A DNA stretch of 64,000 nt from Bos javanicus (Eukaryota > Chordata > Mammalia > Artiodactyla > Bovidae): contig NC_083869.1 of the NCBI RefSeq assembly GCF_032452875.1, positions 76,316,501-76,380,500 on the forward strand, in the 5' to 3' direction. Made by a program: the position numbers and the translations under genes. The notes under the pieces are model-generated. The model was not told the DNA's origin and did no database searches. It worked only from the letters and a program-made list of their open reading frames with translations. Shown piece by piece: positions 11,591-21,510 of this stretch. Within the stretch, counting starts at the first letter, position 1. The number at the start of each line of letters is the position of its first letter.

Positions 11591-11597
11591 ATCTATC
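11591..11597. repeat. TSD, left copy (atctatc)
   Basis: The 7-bp sequence atctatc directly precedes the TG of the LTR and recurs directly after its terminal CA at 12130-12136. Confidence 0.75.
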
Positions 11598-12129
11598 TGT
11601 TACCAAACTTGGGTTTGGCTGCTCACTGCTCAAAAGCCAATAATTGAGAGGCAAATCTCAGTGGAAGGGAAAGGTGCTCAAAAAAGCTGACAAATGGGAA
11701 GAAGGTGGACTTAGGTCTGAGACCAACTCCCAAGATTATGCTCTGCCATGACTGCTATTAAAGGGAAAAGAGGGGAAGAATCTCAATGAATCACCGAGGC
11801 AGGAGGTTGGGTCCTTCATTCTTCTCCACAGAGTGCAGACTCTGACTCTCTCTTCAGATGTTTGCTTGCCCATGTGAACTGCCTGCAGGATTGCTAACGG
11901 AGTTGTTGGGGATAGAGAACTAGTCATTCTTTAAATACTTAATTCTTTATTTCTACTTCTTTTTATCCAGGGAAAAAATCAACAGGTTAGGCAAAGCATG
12001 GCGTGCATTCAAAAAAGCACAGGAATTAGGTTAAATTGCCTAGAGATCTCATTCCTATAATTAGGTTGTTTCAAGGTCAGAGGGGAACAGAAATGGGAAA
12101 ACAAGAAAGGGGCAAAAGAGCAGCTGTCA
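11598..12129 (-). mobile_element. Complete 532-bp solo LTR, family not identified
   Basis: Bounded by TGTTACC on the left and GCTGTCA on the right, that is TG...CA, and flanked by the 7-bp repeat atctatc. Restoring one copy gives continuous host sequence (ccatctatccgtccattc). Minus-strand orientation is inferred from an ATAAAAAG box near 11961-11968 and AAATAAAG near 11946-11953, but these lie very close together, so orientation is uncertain. A class II (ERVK-like) LTR is plausible from the TSD length. No internal sequence is adjacent. Confidence 0.7.
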
Positions 12130-12136
12130 ATCTATC

Positions 12137-12615
12137 CGTCCATTCATGGACGTCCATTCCCATTTTAGGAATGTATTTCAGATAGTGTATTTTATATTAT
12201 AAAAATTTCCCCATCACATTATTAAAACATATTATCAAAAATAGTTTTTATGTTGGTGCTAAATTTTTACTTTGAAAATATTGAAAAGAAATTAGGGATA
12301 TGTATTGGAACGAGTATACAGTATATGTATCTGTGTATGTGTATAAAGGGTAACCATCATACATGCAACAGGCAAATAGGCCTTTTTGTCATTTGGTTTG
12401 TTTTGCCTGGGCTTATCTTCCTCCAATTAGAGAAGTTAATTATGTGGAATATATAATTTTGAGGTTGAAAGTGAGCTCAAAGACAATCTGGTCATGTGGA
12501 TTTCAAATCTCAAGGATTCTAAGAAGTTGCCTCAGGGATTGCCTTGGGCAACAGGGCTTCACTGCCTATTGCCAGAGCTGCTCCACTTCTGTGTTGTACA
12601 AGCAGTGTTTCACAG
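12137..12615. other. Unassigned sequence
   Basis: AT-rich; no element recognised. Confidence 0.4.
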
Positions 12616-12653
12616 GATGATGATGATGATGATATGTGTGTGTGTGTGTGTGT
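12616..12653. repeat. (GAT)n(TG)n compound microsatellite
   Basis: Six GAT triplets pass directly into about nine TG units. Confidence 0.95.
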
Positions 12654-12911
12654 TAAGGTTTCCACCACTCTAAACCATATTTGGAAACAATTGATCTTGT
12701 TCAACTTCTTACTCAAGGTGATTGTTTCTGCAACAGGCCTGTGGGTGGCATTATACATGTTACTTTAACTCCCTGATGATTTTCAGCTATGCAAGCAAGT
12801 GCAAAAGCCCTCCCTTCAAGGTGGTGGCTCAAATGGTTCTAGAAAATCCACTACCTCATACCAGCAAATAATACTTTAGAAATAAAGGAGTATATTCCTT
12901 TGTGGGTCGAA

Positions 12912-13661
12912 TACACAGTCAGTCAGTTCAGTCACTCAGTCGTGTCCAACTCTTTGTGACTCCATGAACCACAGCATGCCAGGCCTCCCTGTCCATCACC
13001 AACTCCCGGAGTCCACCCAAAACCATGTCCATTGAGTCACTGTTGCCATCCAACCATCTCATCATCTGTCGTCCCCTTCTCCTCCTGCCCTCAATCTTTC
13101 CTAGCATCAGGGTCTTTTCCAATGAGTCAACTCTTTGCATCAGGTGGCCACAGTATTGGAGTTTCAGCTTCAACATCAGTTCTTCCAATGGAAACCCAGG
13201 ACTGATCTCCTTTAGGATGGACTGGTTGGATCTCCTTGCAGTCCAAGGGACTCTCAAAAGTCTTCTCCAACACCATAGTTCAAAAGCATCAATTCTTTGG
13301 CACTCATCTTTCTTTATAGTCCAACTCTCACATCCATACATGACCACTGGAAAAACCATAGCCTTGACTAGACGGACCTTTGTTGACAAAGTAATGTCTC
13401 TGCTTTTCAATATGCTGTCTAGGTTGGTCATAACTTTCCTTCCAAGGAGTAAGTGTCTTTTAATTTCATGGCTGCAATCACCATCTGCAGTGATTTTGGA
13501 GCCCAGAAAAATAGGTTCAGCCACTGTTTCCACTGTTTCCCCATCCATTTGCCATGAAGTGATGGGACTTTATGCCATGATCTTAGTTTTCTGAATGTTG
13601 AGCTTTAAGCCAACTTTTTCACTTTCACCAAGAGGCTCTTTAGTTCTTCTTCACTTTCTGC
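12912..13661 (-). mobile_element. BovB LINE, 3' 750 bp
   Basis: Antisense BovB beginning at its 3' terminus (cagtcagtcagttcagtc) and extending into the region just downstream of the RT active site. It is truncated at its 5' side at 'cactttctgc'. The edges aatacacag (left) and aatacagcag (right) look like a degenerate TSD. It carries a 206-codon open frame for most of the post-RT C-terminal domain. It is one arm of an inverted pair with the plus-strand copy that begins 42 bases to the right. Confidence 0.95.
12928..13548 (-). pseudogene. BovB ORF2 C-terminal fragment (206 codons open)
   Basis: The product includes the sequence following the RT domain of BovB: 'FLGSKITADGDC', 'LLLGRKVMTNLDSILKSRD', 'MYGCESW', 'ELWCWRRLLRVPW' and the basic 'GRRRRGRQMMRW'. 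A full BovB protein also has an N-terminal endonuclease and the RT fingers and palm, all missing here. The frame is open only because the copy is young; it lacks both catalytic domains and cannot be an active enzyme. Confidence 0.85.
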
Positions 13662-13703
13662 AATACAGCAGGAGAAGAATTTTGCCAGGAGCTTCTGAGA
13701 AAG

Positions 13704-14334
13704 ACAAGGATCCCATCACTTCATGGCACATAGATAGGGAAACAGTGGCAGACTTTATTTTGGGGGGCTCTAAGATCACTGCAGATAGTGACTGCAGCCA
13801 TGAAATTAAAAGATGCTTGCTCCTTGGAAGGAAAGTTATGAATAACCTAGACAGCGTACTAAAAAGCAGAGACATTACTTTGCCCACAAACATCCATCTA
13901 GCCAAGGCTATGGTTTTTCCAGTAGCCATGTCTGGATTGCTTATTTGAAAGAAAGCTTAGTGCAGAAGAATTGATGCTTTTGAACTGTGGTGTTGGAAAA
14001 GACTCTTGAGAGCCCGTTGGACAGCAAGGAGATCCAACCTGTCCATCCTAAAGGAAATCAGTCCTGAATATTCATTGGAAGGACTGATGTTGAAGCTGAA
14101 GCTCCAATACTTTTGCCACTTGATGGGAAAAGCTGACTCCTTTGAAAAGACCCTGATGCTGGGGAAGATTTAAGGCAGGAGGAGAAGGTGATGACAGAGG
14201 ATGAGATGGTTGGATGGTATCACCACCTCAATGGATGTGAGTTTGAGTAAACTCTGGGAGTTGGTGATAGACAGGGAGGCCTGACGTGCTGTGGTCCATG
14301 GGATTGCAGAGTTGGACATGACTGAACTGACTGA
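13704..14334 (+). mobile_element. BovB LINE, 3' 630 bp
   Basis: Starts in 'tcccatcacttcatgg', passes 'gctcctaagatcactgcag'-like and 'cgtactaaaaagcagagac' segments and ends with 'ggacatgactgaactgactga'. It has more indels and stops than its antisense neighbour. Flanks cttctgagaaag (13692-13703) and cttctcagaaag (14335-14346) form a 12-bp TSD with one mismatch, so this is a separate insertion and not an inverted duplication of the neighbour. A second flanking repeat, aagaattttgc, occurs at 13675-13685 and 14344-14354. Confidence 0.9.
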
Positions 14335-14346
14335 CTTCTCAGAAAG

Positions 14347-14960
14347 AATTTTGCTCATTCTCGAAGGAAAATAGTAAATAAATAGAAAACATGGACCCTT
14401 TTCTTACCTGCTATTGTGAGGCCTAGAACAGCTGCCATATGGCCCAATACCTACATGAAGATGGGCCATTTACAGAGGAAAACAGAGCTCAGAAAACCAC
14501 AGAGATATGGAAACAGACCCCCTACTGAATCTTACCTATTCCCTGTCCTTCTCCACCCCATCCTCAACTCACAGCTATTTTACTACCAAAGAGTTACATC
14601 TCTAGGACTTGGGTTTTTTGCTATACCTCTGCTGATACAAAATGTGATTCTCACTAGGCCTGTAGACCAAACATTTCTGGCTGAGCTTAGTAACCTATTG
14701 AGTGTTGCCAAAGAGAACTAGGCTGTAATCAGAGGACCCAAATATGATGTCAGGTAAAATCACATACCTACTTTTTCATCCATCATAAGTTGCCTAATCC
14801 TTATATATCTTAATGATCACATTAGCAAATTGGTGGTAACTATCTACACAATCCCTAAATCACAGGGTTGTTACAATGTCCACGTTAAAGGATGAGATGT
14901 GTCATACAATATGTAAGGTGGCATTCTCATGTCCCTCATATCTAGAGCACACTAATAATA
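14347..14960. other. Unassigned sequence
   Basis: Contains a 101-codon plus-strand frame (14416-14721) with no motif I recognise. Treated as non-coding. Confidence 0.4.
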
Positions 14961-14964
14961 GCTG

Positions 14965-15105
14965 CTATTCAGGGAGCCTACTATATGCCAGTGTCTCCAC
15001 TAAATATTTCACTTTCACACTCACAAAGAACATATGAGGTCAGGAATAGGTCCTAAAACTCTTAAGAACAGCTGGGTTTCAAACCCAGAATGTTCTGGGT
15101 TTTAA
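14965..15105 (-). mobile_element. MIR SINE, antisense
   Basis: Complement of MIR: 'cctactatatgccagtgtct', 'aagaacatatgaggtcagg' and 'ctgggtttcaaacccag' occur in the expected order. Confidence 0.6.
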
Positions 15106-15217
15106 AAAGGTGACATGTCCTAGATAATGTTTCATCCCTTTCAGGATCTAGGCAGCATACCATATTCAAATCCATTAGTGTTTCTGCTAAATAATATATG
15201 ACTATTCACATTGTATG

Positions 15218-15443
15218 TGTGTGATCTAAGTCACTTCAGTCATGTCAGACTCTTTGCGACCCTATGGACCATAGTCAGCCAGGATCCTCAGTCCATGAGA
15301 TTCTCCAGGCAAGAATACTGGAGTGGATTGCCACACACTTCTCCAGGGGATCTTCTTGACCCAGGGATCAAACCTGCATTTCTTAACTCTCCTATATTGG
15401 TAGGCTGGTTTTTTTTTACCAATTGCACCACCTAGGAAATCCA
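15218..15443 (-). mobile_element. Bov-tA SINE, antisense
   Basis: Complement of Bov-tA from the BovB-derived end (gtcacttcagtcatgtcaga) to the tRNA-like head (caccacctaggaaatcc). A T-run at about 15411-15418 interrupts the head region. Confidence 0.9.
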
Positions 15444-15455
15444 ACTATTTACTCT

Positions 15456-15658
15456 GAAGTGAAGTGAAAGTTGCTCAGACATGTCCAATTCTTTGCGACC
15501 CCATGGACTGAAGCCCCCCAGTCTCCTCTGTCCATGGGATTCTCCAGGCAAGAGTAATGGGGTGGGTTACCATTTCCTTCTCCAGGGGATCTTCTTCACC
15601 CAAGGATTGAACTCTGGTCTCCTGCACTGCAGGGAGATTCTTTACTGTCTGAGCCACC
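15456..15658 (-). mobile_element. Bov-tA SINE, antisense
   Basis: Complement of Bov-tA: tail 'gaagtgaaagttgctcagac', central 'ccatgggattctccaggcaa', B-box complement 'caaggattgaactctgg' and head 'ttactgtctgagccacca'. It lies only a dozen bases from the previous copy and in the same orientation. Confidence 0.9.
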
Positions 15659-15745
15659 ATTAAATGACTTCAATTAAGACCTCACCCCATGATAGGGCAG
15701 AATTTGCCTTCAGAATAAGTTCAGGTCAGATTTTAAAACCAAATT

Positions 15746-15945
15746 GAAAGTGAAAGTGAAAGTCACTCAGTCATGTCTGACTCTGCGATCCCATGGACTA
15801 TATAGTCCATGGAATTCTCCAGGCCAGAATACTGGAGTAGGTAGCTTATTCCCTTCTCCGAAGGATCTTCCCAACCCAGGGATCAAACCCAGGTCTCCCA
15901 CTTTGCAGACAGATTCTTTACCAGCTGAGCCACAAGAGAAGCCCT
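15746..15945 (-). mobile_element. Bov-tA SINE, antisense
   Basis: Third antisense Bov-tA within 730 bases, full length from 'gaaagtgaaagtgaaagtca' to 'gagccacaagagaagccct'. The repeat gaaag sits at both edges. Confidence 0.9.
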
Positions 15946-15957
15946 GAAAGAAAATTA

Positions 15958-16020
15958 GTTAATAGTAATAATAATTATAATAACAGTAATAATAACCACA
16001 ATGACAGCAATGATAATACT
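15958..16020. repeat. (TAA)n-like low-complexity array
   Basis: Imperfect taa/aat triplets (agtaataataattataataa), with occasional CAA/CAG units at the right end. Confidence 0.85.
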
Positions 16021-16044
16021 TTTCAGATCTTTTTGGAAATTAGA

Positions 16045-16225
16045 ATTATAGACTGTGTTGTATTTATCCTGTTTCATGGATAAAATAAAAACAGAAGTGC
16101 AGAAAAGTTAAGCACATTTCCTCATATTACACAGCTTTCAAGTGGAGAAGTTGAGATTGAGTCCTATCTGTCAGTCTCTGGAAGCCAGCTGTTAACCACT
16201 CTGAAACCACTATTTACAAAGGCTG
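16045..16225 (-). mobile_element. MIR SINE, antisense
   Basis: 'gcagaaaagttaagcacatt', 'attacacagctttcaagtgg', 'gattgagtcctatctgtc' and 'gctgttaaccactctg' follow the order of the MIR complement. Confidence 0.6.
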
Positions 16226-16514
16226 TCTAGACAGGCTCCCCTGTCTCCAATCTCACAGTTAATATAGTTATCTATATTATCTTTTTGATACGAGTTTTGG
16301 AACCTCACATTGTGTTAAGCAAATCTCAGCCATTAGTCTTTGGAGCAGAAGAATAAACAAATACATTTTTCTACTTTTTTGAACCCATAATTTCTGGACA
16401 TGTTCTTTGGTGTAAAGAAAAGTGATACACTTGTCAAGTATAAGAGAGAAGACAGGCACAAATAAAAGTGCAGTTCAATCAATTATAATAATGATTGGAA
16501 TTAATGATTTAAAA
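16226..16514. other. Unassigned sequence
   Basis: No recognisable element. Confidence 0.35.
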
Positions 16515-16928
16515 TTATATACACACTGTACAATGAAGTAAATCAGCTGTGCTGCTGCTAAGTCACTTCAGTCGTGTCTGACTCTGTGTGACCCCATAGA
16601 TGGCAGCCCACCAGGCTCCCCCGTCCCTGGGATTCTCCAGGCAAGAACACTGGAGTGGGTTGCCATTTCCTTCTCCAATGCATGAAAGTGAAAAGTGAAA
16701 TGTGAAAGTGAAGTCGCTCAGTCGTGTCTGACCCTTAGCGACCCCATGGACTGCAGCCTACCAGGTTCCTCCGCCCGTGGGATTTTCCAGGCAAGAGTAC
16801 TGGAGTGGGGTGCCATAGCTGTATGTATACATAGATCCCCTCCCTTTTGAACCTCCCTCCCACTCCTCTATGTTATCACAGAAACTAAGATGACATTGTA
16901 AAGTAATTATATTCCAATAAAAAAGTAA
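16515..16928 (-). mobile_element. L1 3' end with inverted parts, split by BOV-A2
   Basis: Antisense L1 3'UTR is seen at about 16515-16550 (cactgtacaatgaagtaaat) and 16817-16877 (gatcccctcccttttgaacc). It is followed directly by sense L1 terminus at about 16878-16928 (gacattgtaaagtaattata, ccaataaaaa). The mixture of both strands suggests a twin-primed or rearranged insertion. Confidence 0.6.
16551..16816 (-). mobile_element. BOV-A2 SINE, antisense, 6-bp TSD
   Basis: Two BovB-derived A monomers joined by 'aatgcatgaaagtgaaaagt', read on the minus strand; the left end carries the complement of the AGC tail (gctgctgctaag). agctgt at 16545-16550 and 16817-16822 is the probable TSD. It is inserted into an L1 3' end. 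BOV-A2 is a dimer without the tRNA head, specific to ruminants. Confidence 0.95.
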
Positions 16929-17008
16929 TATTTAGAAAGTTCCTGGAACATGTTAAGATGTTATTTCATCATTAAATATTTGTACTAATTAAAAATACAC
17001 AGAAGCAT

Positions 17009-17207
17009 AAGGCTTCCCTGGTGGCTCAGACGGTAAAGCATCTGTCTGCAATGCAGGAGACCCGGGTTCGATCCCTGGGTTAGGAAGATCCCCTGGAGAA
17101 GGAAATGGCAGCCCACTCCAGTACTCTTGCCTGGAAAATCCCATGGATGGCGGAGCCTGGTAAGCTACTGTCCATGGGGTCACAAAGAGTCGGACATGAC
17201 TGAGCAA
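17009..17207 (+). mobile_element. Bov-tA SINE
   Basis: Head 'aaggcttccctggtggctca', intact B-box 'gggttcgatccctggg' and end 'agagtcggacatgactgagc'. One of the copies with the least visible change in the window, so relatively young. Confidence 0.95.
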
Positions 17208-17300
17208 AGGGAAGAAGAAGATATATAAATATATATATGTATTCAAATTCATACACACATACATATATGAATCTTTAGATGATATATATGTGTATGAGTG
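17208..17300. repeat. GAA run then TA-rich low complexity
   Basis: gaagaagaag is followed by imperfect ATAT/ACAT repeats. Confidence 0.75.
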
Positions 17301-18180
17301 CACTGTATGTATTATTTACCAGAATCTGTGTTAGAGATGTTAAACTGATTGATAGTGTGATAGATAAACACAGACTTTTTTTTTCACACTTTTTTTTTTT
17401 AATTGCAAAATGTGTGATAAATTCTAGGGTAGAATACATGCAAAGCTTCATAGGAGAAATAAAACAGAAAACTTCCCTAGTATGTGCTTCCATGAAGATA
17501 CAGCATGGCAGCAAGACCAGGAAGAAGAGTTGAAATATCTCTTGGGAAAGCAAAGCAGAGGAAAGGGGTTGTAGTCAGAGGAATCAGTGGACAAGTGGAC
17601 CCGTGCAGTATCCTGGACCACAAAGCTGCAGAATGTGGCTGCTGATAGGGATGAAATGATGGAGGGAAGGAAACAGGGGCCAAGTCATACAGAAAATACA
17701 ATATTGTCATGTTATGATGAATATCTAACCCTTAAATGATGTTAAGCTAGAAATCACTATTAAAGTACATCTTCAATTAAAACACTATATACTCATACCA
17801 CACATTTTTATAAAGCCCTGGGTTAAAAGTGTGACTTATCGAATCAGTAATTCCTCAAAGTATGGATGAATCTGTCTTACATTTCAGGTACAGTGTATAG
17901 ACTTGTGATTAAGAAATCGTGATTAATTGTATGACTTTATGAACCACTGTTAGGCTTTCTCATTTTAAAAAATTTTCTCAAATTTTATTAAGTCTAACCA
18001 TTGCAGCTATTAATAAACCAAGGGAAGAGTTTGGATAACAGCACTTAGAGTTTTACTTGACTAATTCAGATCATGTCTGAGAATAGAAAAGAAGATCTTT
18101 ATAAAATCCTGAGGTAGAATTTTTTTTGATAGTATTTCTGCTTATTTCAACATTATTAGCTGACCACATAACCACTCTGT
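17301..18180. other. Unassigned sequence with T-runs
   Basis: Two T-runs near 17378-17400. Otherwise nothing recognised; overlapping open frames on both strands (77-92 codons) at 17275-17710 have no supporting motif. Confidence 0.4.
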
Positions 18181-18184
18181 TCCC

Positions 18185-18540
18185 TAAACCAGAAACCTAG
18201 AAGTTTCCTTCACTCCCATTTTCAATCAGTGTGCCATTTCTCTCTCAAATATATCTCCTTCCATTTCTCTCAAATCAGCTGTGGCTCTATAATTACAGAA
18301 TCCACTTGGCCTGGCTGTACATAAAGATTCATCTCCTCAGACTGCTTTCTTATACCATCTCCTCTCTCAGAGGCGGAACTGATCACTCATACTTGCATCT
18401 CTCAGAACAGTTTTGGGCTGTTTATCACTATATGCCTTTGAAAGCAAAGATGGCACTGCATTGACTTTTTCATCGCAGCTCTTGGCATTCAGTATAGCCC
18501 TGACAGAGTAAATCATCAGCTAGCACTTGTTGAATGAGTG
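18185..18540 (+). mobile_element. L2 3' region, sense
   Basis: 'agaagtttccttcactccc', 'caaatatatctccttccatt' and the end 'cacttgttgaatgagtga' resemble the ORF2 end and terminus of L2 in the sense direction. Very diverged. Confidence 0.45.
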
Positions 18541-18872
18541 ACAAGAAAACTATAAATGTTTTCCTGCCCAGTCATTCTATTCCCTAATTTTTGTAAGTGG
18601 TTTTTCATAGTAATTAGCATGCTCATTAATACTTAAGGCCAAAGCAGATGGCAAGTCTCTGCTCTTGGGATTTTCAGGCTATTAATATGATAAATGGCAA
18701 AAGAAAAAAAAATGTATACAAACAAATCACTTCAACTTGACACCAAGAAAATGAAGAGGTCTCATAAGTTCCCTGTGAAATGTATCAAAGACAGTTTCTT
18801 GTTCGGATTTAGCTTCCTGGAGACATGAAGAAGAGTTAAACTCCATACTTGGATATTCAAAATAGGTACCCA
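18541..18872. other. Unassigned sequence
   Basis: No feature recognised. Confidence 0.35.
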
Positions 18873-19088
18873 GGGACCTCCCTGGTGGTCCAGTGGTTAA
18901 GAATCCACCTTGCAATGCAGGGGAGGTGGGTTTGATCCCTGGTCAAGGAACTAACATTCCATATGCTGCAGAGCAACAAAGCCCACCCACCACAACTACT
19001 GAGTCCGCTTGCTCTAGAGTCCATGTGCCACAACAGAAGATTCTGCATGCTGCAACTAAGAACTGTCACAGTCAAATAAGTAAATAAA
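18873..19088 (+). mobile_element. CHR-type tRNA-derived SINE
   Basis: tRNA-like head (gggacctccctggtggtcca), B-box 'ggtttgatccctggtc', then 'agcaacaaagcccaccca', 'cacaactactgagtccgc' and an A-rich end (aaataagtaaataaaaa). Shorter than the copy at 1.2 kb. The flanks aaaataggtacc and aaagataggtaacc are consistent with a decayed TSD. Confidence 0.85.
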
Positions 19089-19202
19089 AAGATAGGTAAC
19101 CGATCTCATATTTCAGTTCAAATTTGCATATACATGACACTTGTCTGTATTTTGGTAAGATGTTTGTTTGTTTGGGCTATGTTTCTATTTGTGTGTATGT
19201 AC

Positions 19203-19210
19203 GTTGACAT
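19203..19210. repeat. BovB TSD, left copy (gttgacat)
   Basis: The 8-bp sequence gttgacat recurs at 19677-19684, directly after the BovB 3' tail. Confidence 0.85.
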
Positions 19211-19676
19211 TACTTTTCCAACAAAGGTCCGTCTAGCCAAGGCTATAGTTTTTCCTGTGGTCATGTATGGTTGTGAGAGTTGGACTGTGAAGAAAGCTGA
19301 GCACCAAAGATTTGATGCTTTTGAACGGTGGTGTTGGAGCAGACTCTTGTGCATCCCTTGGACTGCAAGGAGATCCAACCAGTCCATTCTGAAGGAGATC
19401 AACCCTGGGATTTCTTTGGAAGGAATGATGCTGAAGCTGAAACTCCAGTGCTTTGGCCACCTCATGCGAAGAGTTGACTCATTGGAAAAGACTCTGATGC
19501 TAAGAGGGATTGGGGGCAGGAGGAGAAGGGGGCGACAGAGGATGAGATGGCTGGATGGCATCACTGACTCTATGGACGTGAGTCTGAGTGAACTCTGGGA
19601 GTTGGTGATGGACAGGGAGGCCTGGTGTGCTGCAATTCATGGGTCGCAAAGAGTGACTGAACTGAACTGAACTGAT
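19211..19676 (+). mobile_element. BovB LINE, 3' 466 bp, 8-bp TSD
   Basis: Starts at 'caacaaaggtccgtctagcc' and ends in ACTGA pentamers (actgaactgaactgaactga). The perfect gttgacat TSD fixes both ends. The frame is open through nearly the whole copy (19134-19670), encoding the BovB C-terminal tail. With the antisense copy that begins 313 bases downstream it forms a tail-to-tail inverted pair. Confidence 0.95.
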
Positions 19677-19684
19677 GTTGACAT

Positions 19685-19981
19685 AGACTTCTTTAAAATA
19701 ATACACAGTCATTTTTCTTCTTTCACTTTACTCATCTCACACCCATGTTTTTCTTATCCTTTCCATATTCATTCTCTAAATTGACATTTCTCTCCTTCCC
19801 ACTATTGGCTTTTTGAGCCAGATTATCCCTTGCTGTATTTGGACATCCTGTGCATTATAGGATATGGAGCAGCAGCATTTTTAACTACTAGATGCTGGTG
19901 GCATCTCTATCCCAAGCTCAGATAGCTGATACTGAGAATCTGATAGAAATTATTTTATAAAAAATTTGCATAACTTAAAAC
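19685..19981. other. Unassigned spacer between inverted BovB copies
   Basis: About 300 bases with no recognisable element. Confidence 0.4.
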
Positions 19982-19989
19982 TATATATT

Positions 19990-21510
19990 CAGTTCAGTTC
20001 ACTTCAGTTCAGTCACTCAGTCATGTCTGACTCTTTGCGACCCCATACACTGCAGCATGCAAGGCATCCCTGTACATCACCAACTCCAGGGCCTTACTTA
20101 AATTCATGTCCATCGAGTTGGTAATGCCATCCTACCATATCATTCTTTGTTGTGCCCTTCTCCTCTCGCCTTCAATCTTTCCCAGCATCAGGGTCTTTCC
20201 CAATGAGTCAGTTCTTCCCATCAGGTGGCAAAAGTATTGGAGTTTCAGCTTCAAAGTTAATTCTTCCAATGAATATTTAGCACTGATCTCCTTTAGGATG
20301 GACTCGTTGGATAGCCTTGTCATCCAAGGGGCTCTCAAGAGTCTTCTCCAACACCACAGTTCAAAAGCATCAGTTCTTCTGCACTCAGCTTTCTTTATAG
20401 TCCAACTCTCACATCTATACATGACCACTGGAAAAACCATAGCCTTGACTAGACGAACCTTTGTTGGCAAAGTAATGTCTCTGCTTTTAATATGCTATCT
20501 AGGTTGGTCATAACTTTTCTTCCAAGGAGCAAGCGTCTTTTAATTTCATGGCTACGGTCACCATCTCCAGTGATTTTGGAGCCCAAAAAGATAAAGTCTC
20601 TTACTATTTCCACTGTTTCCCCATCTATTTGCCTTGAAGTGATTGGACCAGATGCCATGATCTTAGTTTTCTGAATGTTGAGTTTTAACCCAACTTTTTT
20701 ACTCTCCTCTTTCACTTTCATCAAGAGGCCCTTTAGTTCTATTTTGCTTTCTGCCATAAGTGTGGTGTCATTGCATATCTAAGGTTATTGATATTTCTCC
20801 TGGCAATCTTGGTTCCAGCTTATGCTTCATCCAGACAGGCATTTCACATGATGTACTCTGCATATAAGTTAAATATGTAGAGTGACAGTATACAACCTTG
20901 ACGTACTCCTTTCCCTGTTTGGAAACAGTCTGTTATTTCATGTCTGATTCTAACTGTTGCTTCCTGATCTGCATACAGATTTCCTAGGAGGCAGGTCAGG
21001 TGGTCTGTTATTCCCATTTCTTGAAGAATTTTCCACAGTTTGTTGTGATCCACACAGTCAAAGGCTTTGGCATAGTCAATAAAGCAAAAGTAGATGTTTT
21101 TTCTGGAACTTTCTTGTTTTTTCAGTGATCCAATGGATGTTGGCAATTTGATCTTTGCTTCTTCTGCCTTTTCTAAATCCAGCTTGAACATCTGGAAGTT
21201 CATGGTTCATGTATTGTTGAAGCCTGGCTTGTAGAATTTTGAGCATTACTTTACTAGCATGTGAGATGAGTGCAATTCTGTGGTAGTTTGAACATTCTTT
21301 GCCATTGCCTTTCTTTGGGATTGGAATGAAAACTGACCTTTTCCTGTCCTGTGGCCACTGCTGAGTTTTCTTAATTTGCTGGCATATTGTATGCAGCACT
21401 TGCACAGCATCATCTTTCAGGATTTGAAATAGCTCAACTGGAATTCCATCACTTCCACTGGCTTTGTTCATAGTGATGCTTCGTAAGGCCCACTTGACTT
21501 CGCATCTGGC
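19990..21510 (-). mobile_element. BovB LINE, 3' 1.5 kb
   Basis: Antisense BovB from its 3' tail (cagttcagttcacttcagtt) to the start of the RT domain (ggcccacttgacttcgcat). It contains fingers, palm and C-terminal regions. atatatt at 19983-19989 and 21511-21517 is the likely TSD. The RT active-site box is broken: at about 20767 a single base is missing where other copies read gtcatctgcat, so the YADD codons are out of frame. Confidence 0.95.
20449..20757 (-). pseudogene. BovB ORF2 fragment after the RT active site
   Basis: A 102-codon frame with 'GLKLNIQKTKIMASGP', 'FIFLGSKITGDGDRSHEIK' and 'RLLLGRKVMTNLDSILK', the stretch that follows the YADD motif in BovB. It is cut off from the upstream RT part by the frameshift at the active site. 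Confidence 0.75.

Noticed and set aside
13025..13594. 189-codon plus-strand frame rich in Ser/Leu
   Set aside because: It is the complement of BovB coding sequence; the same antisense frame recurs over other BovB copies (for example 38206-38592, 56629-56964).
13692..13703. A palindromic duplication explaining the BovB pair
   Set aside because: The plus copy has its own TSD and a different 5' truncation point, so independent insertion fits better.
15218..15945. Possible CRISPR-like or tandem array of about 200-bp units
   Set aside because: Three separate antisense Bov-tA insertions; spacing and divergence are irregular, and the genome is eukaryotic.
17009..17085. tRNA gene (A/B-box-like sequence)
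   Set aside because: It is the tRNA-derived head of a Bov-tA SINE; the same applies to all other heads listed.
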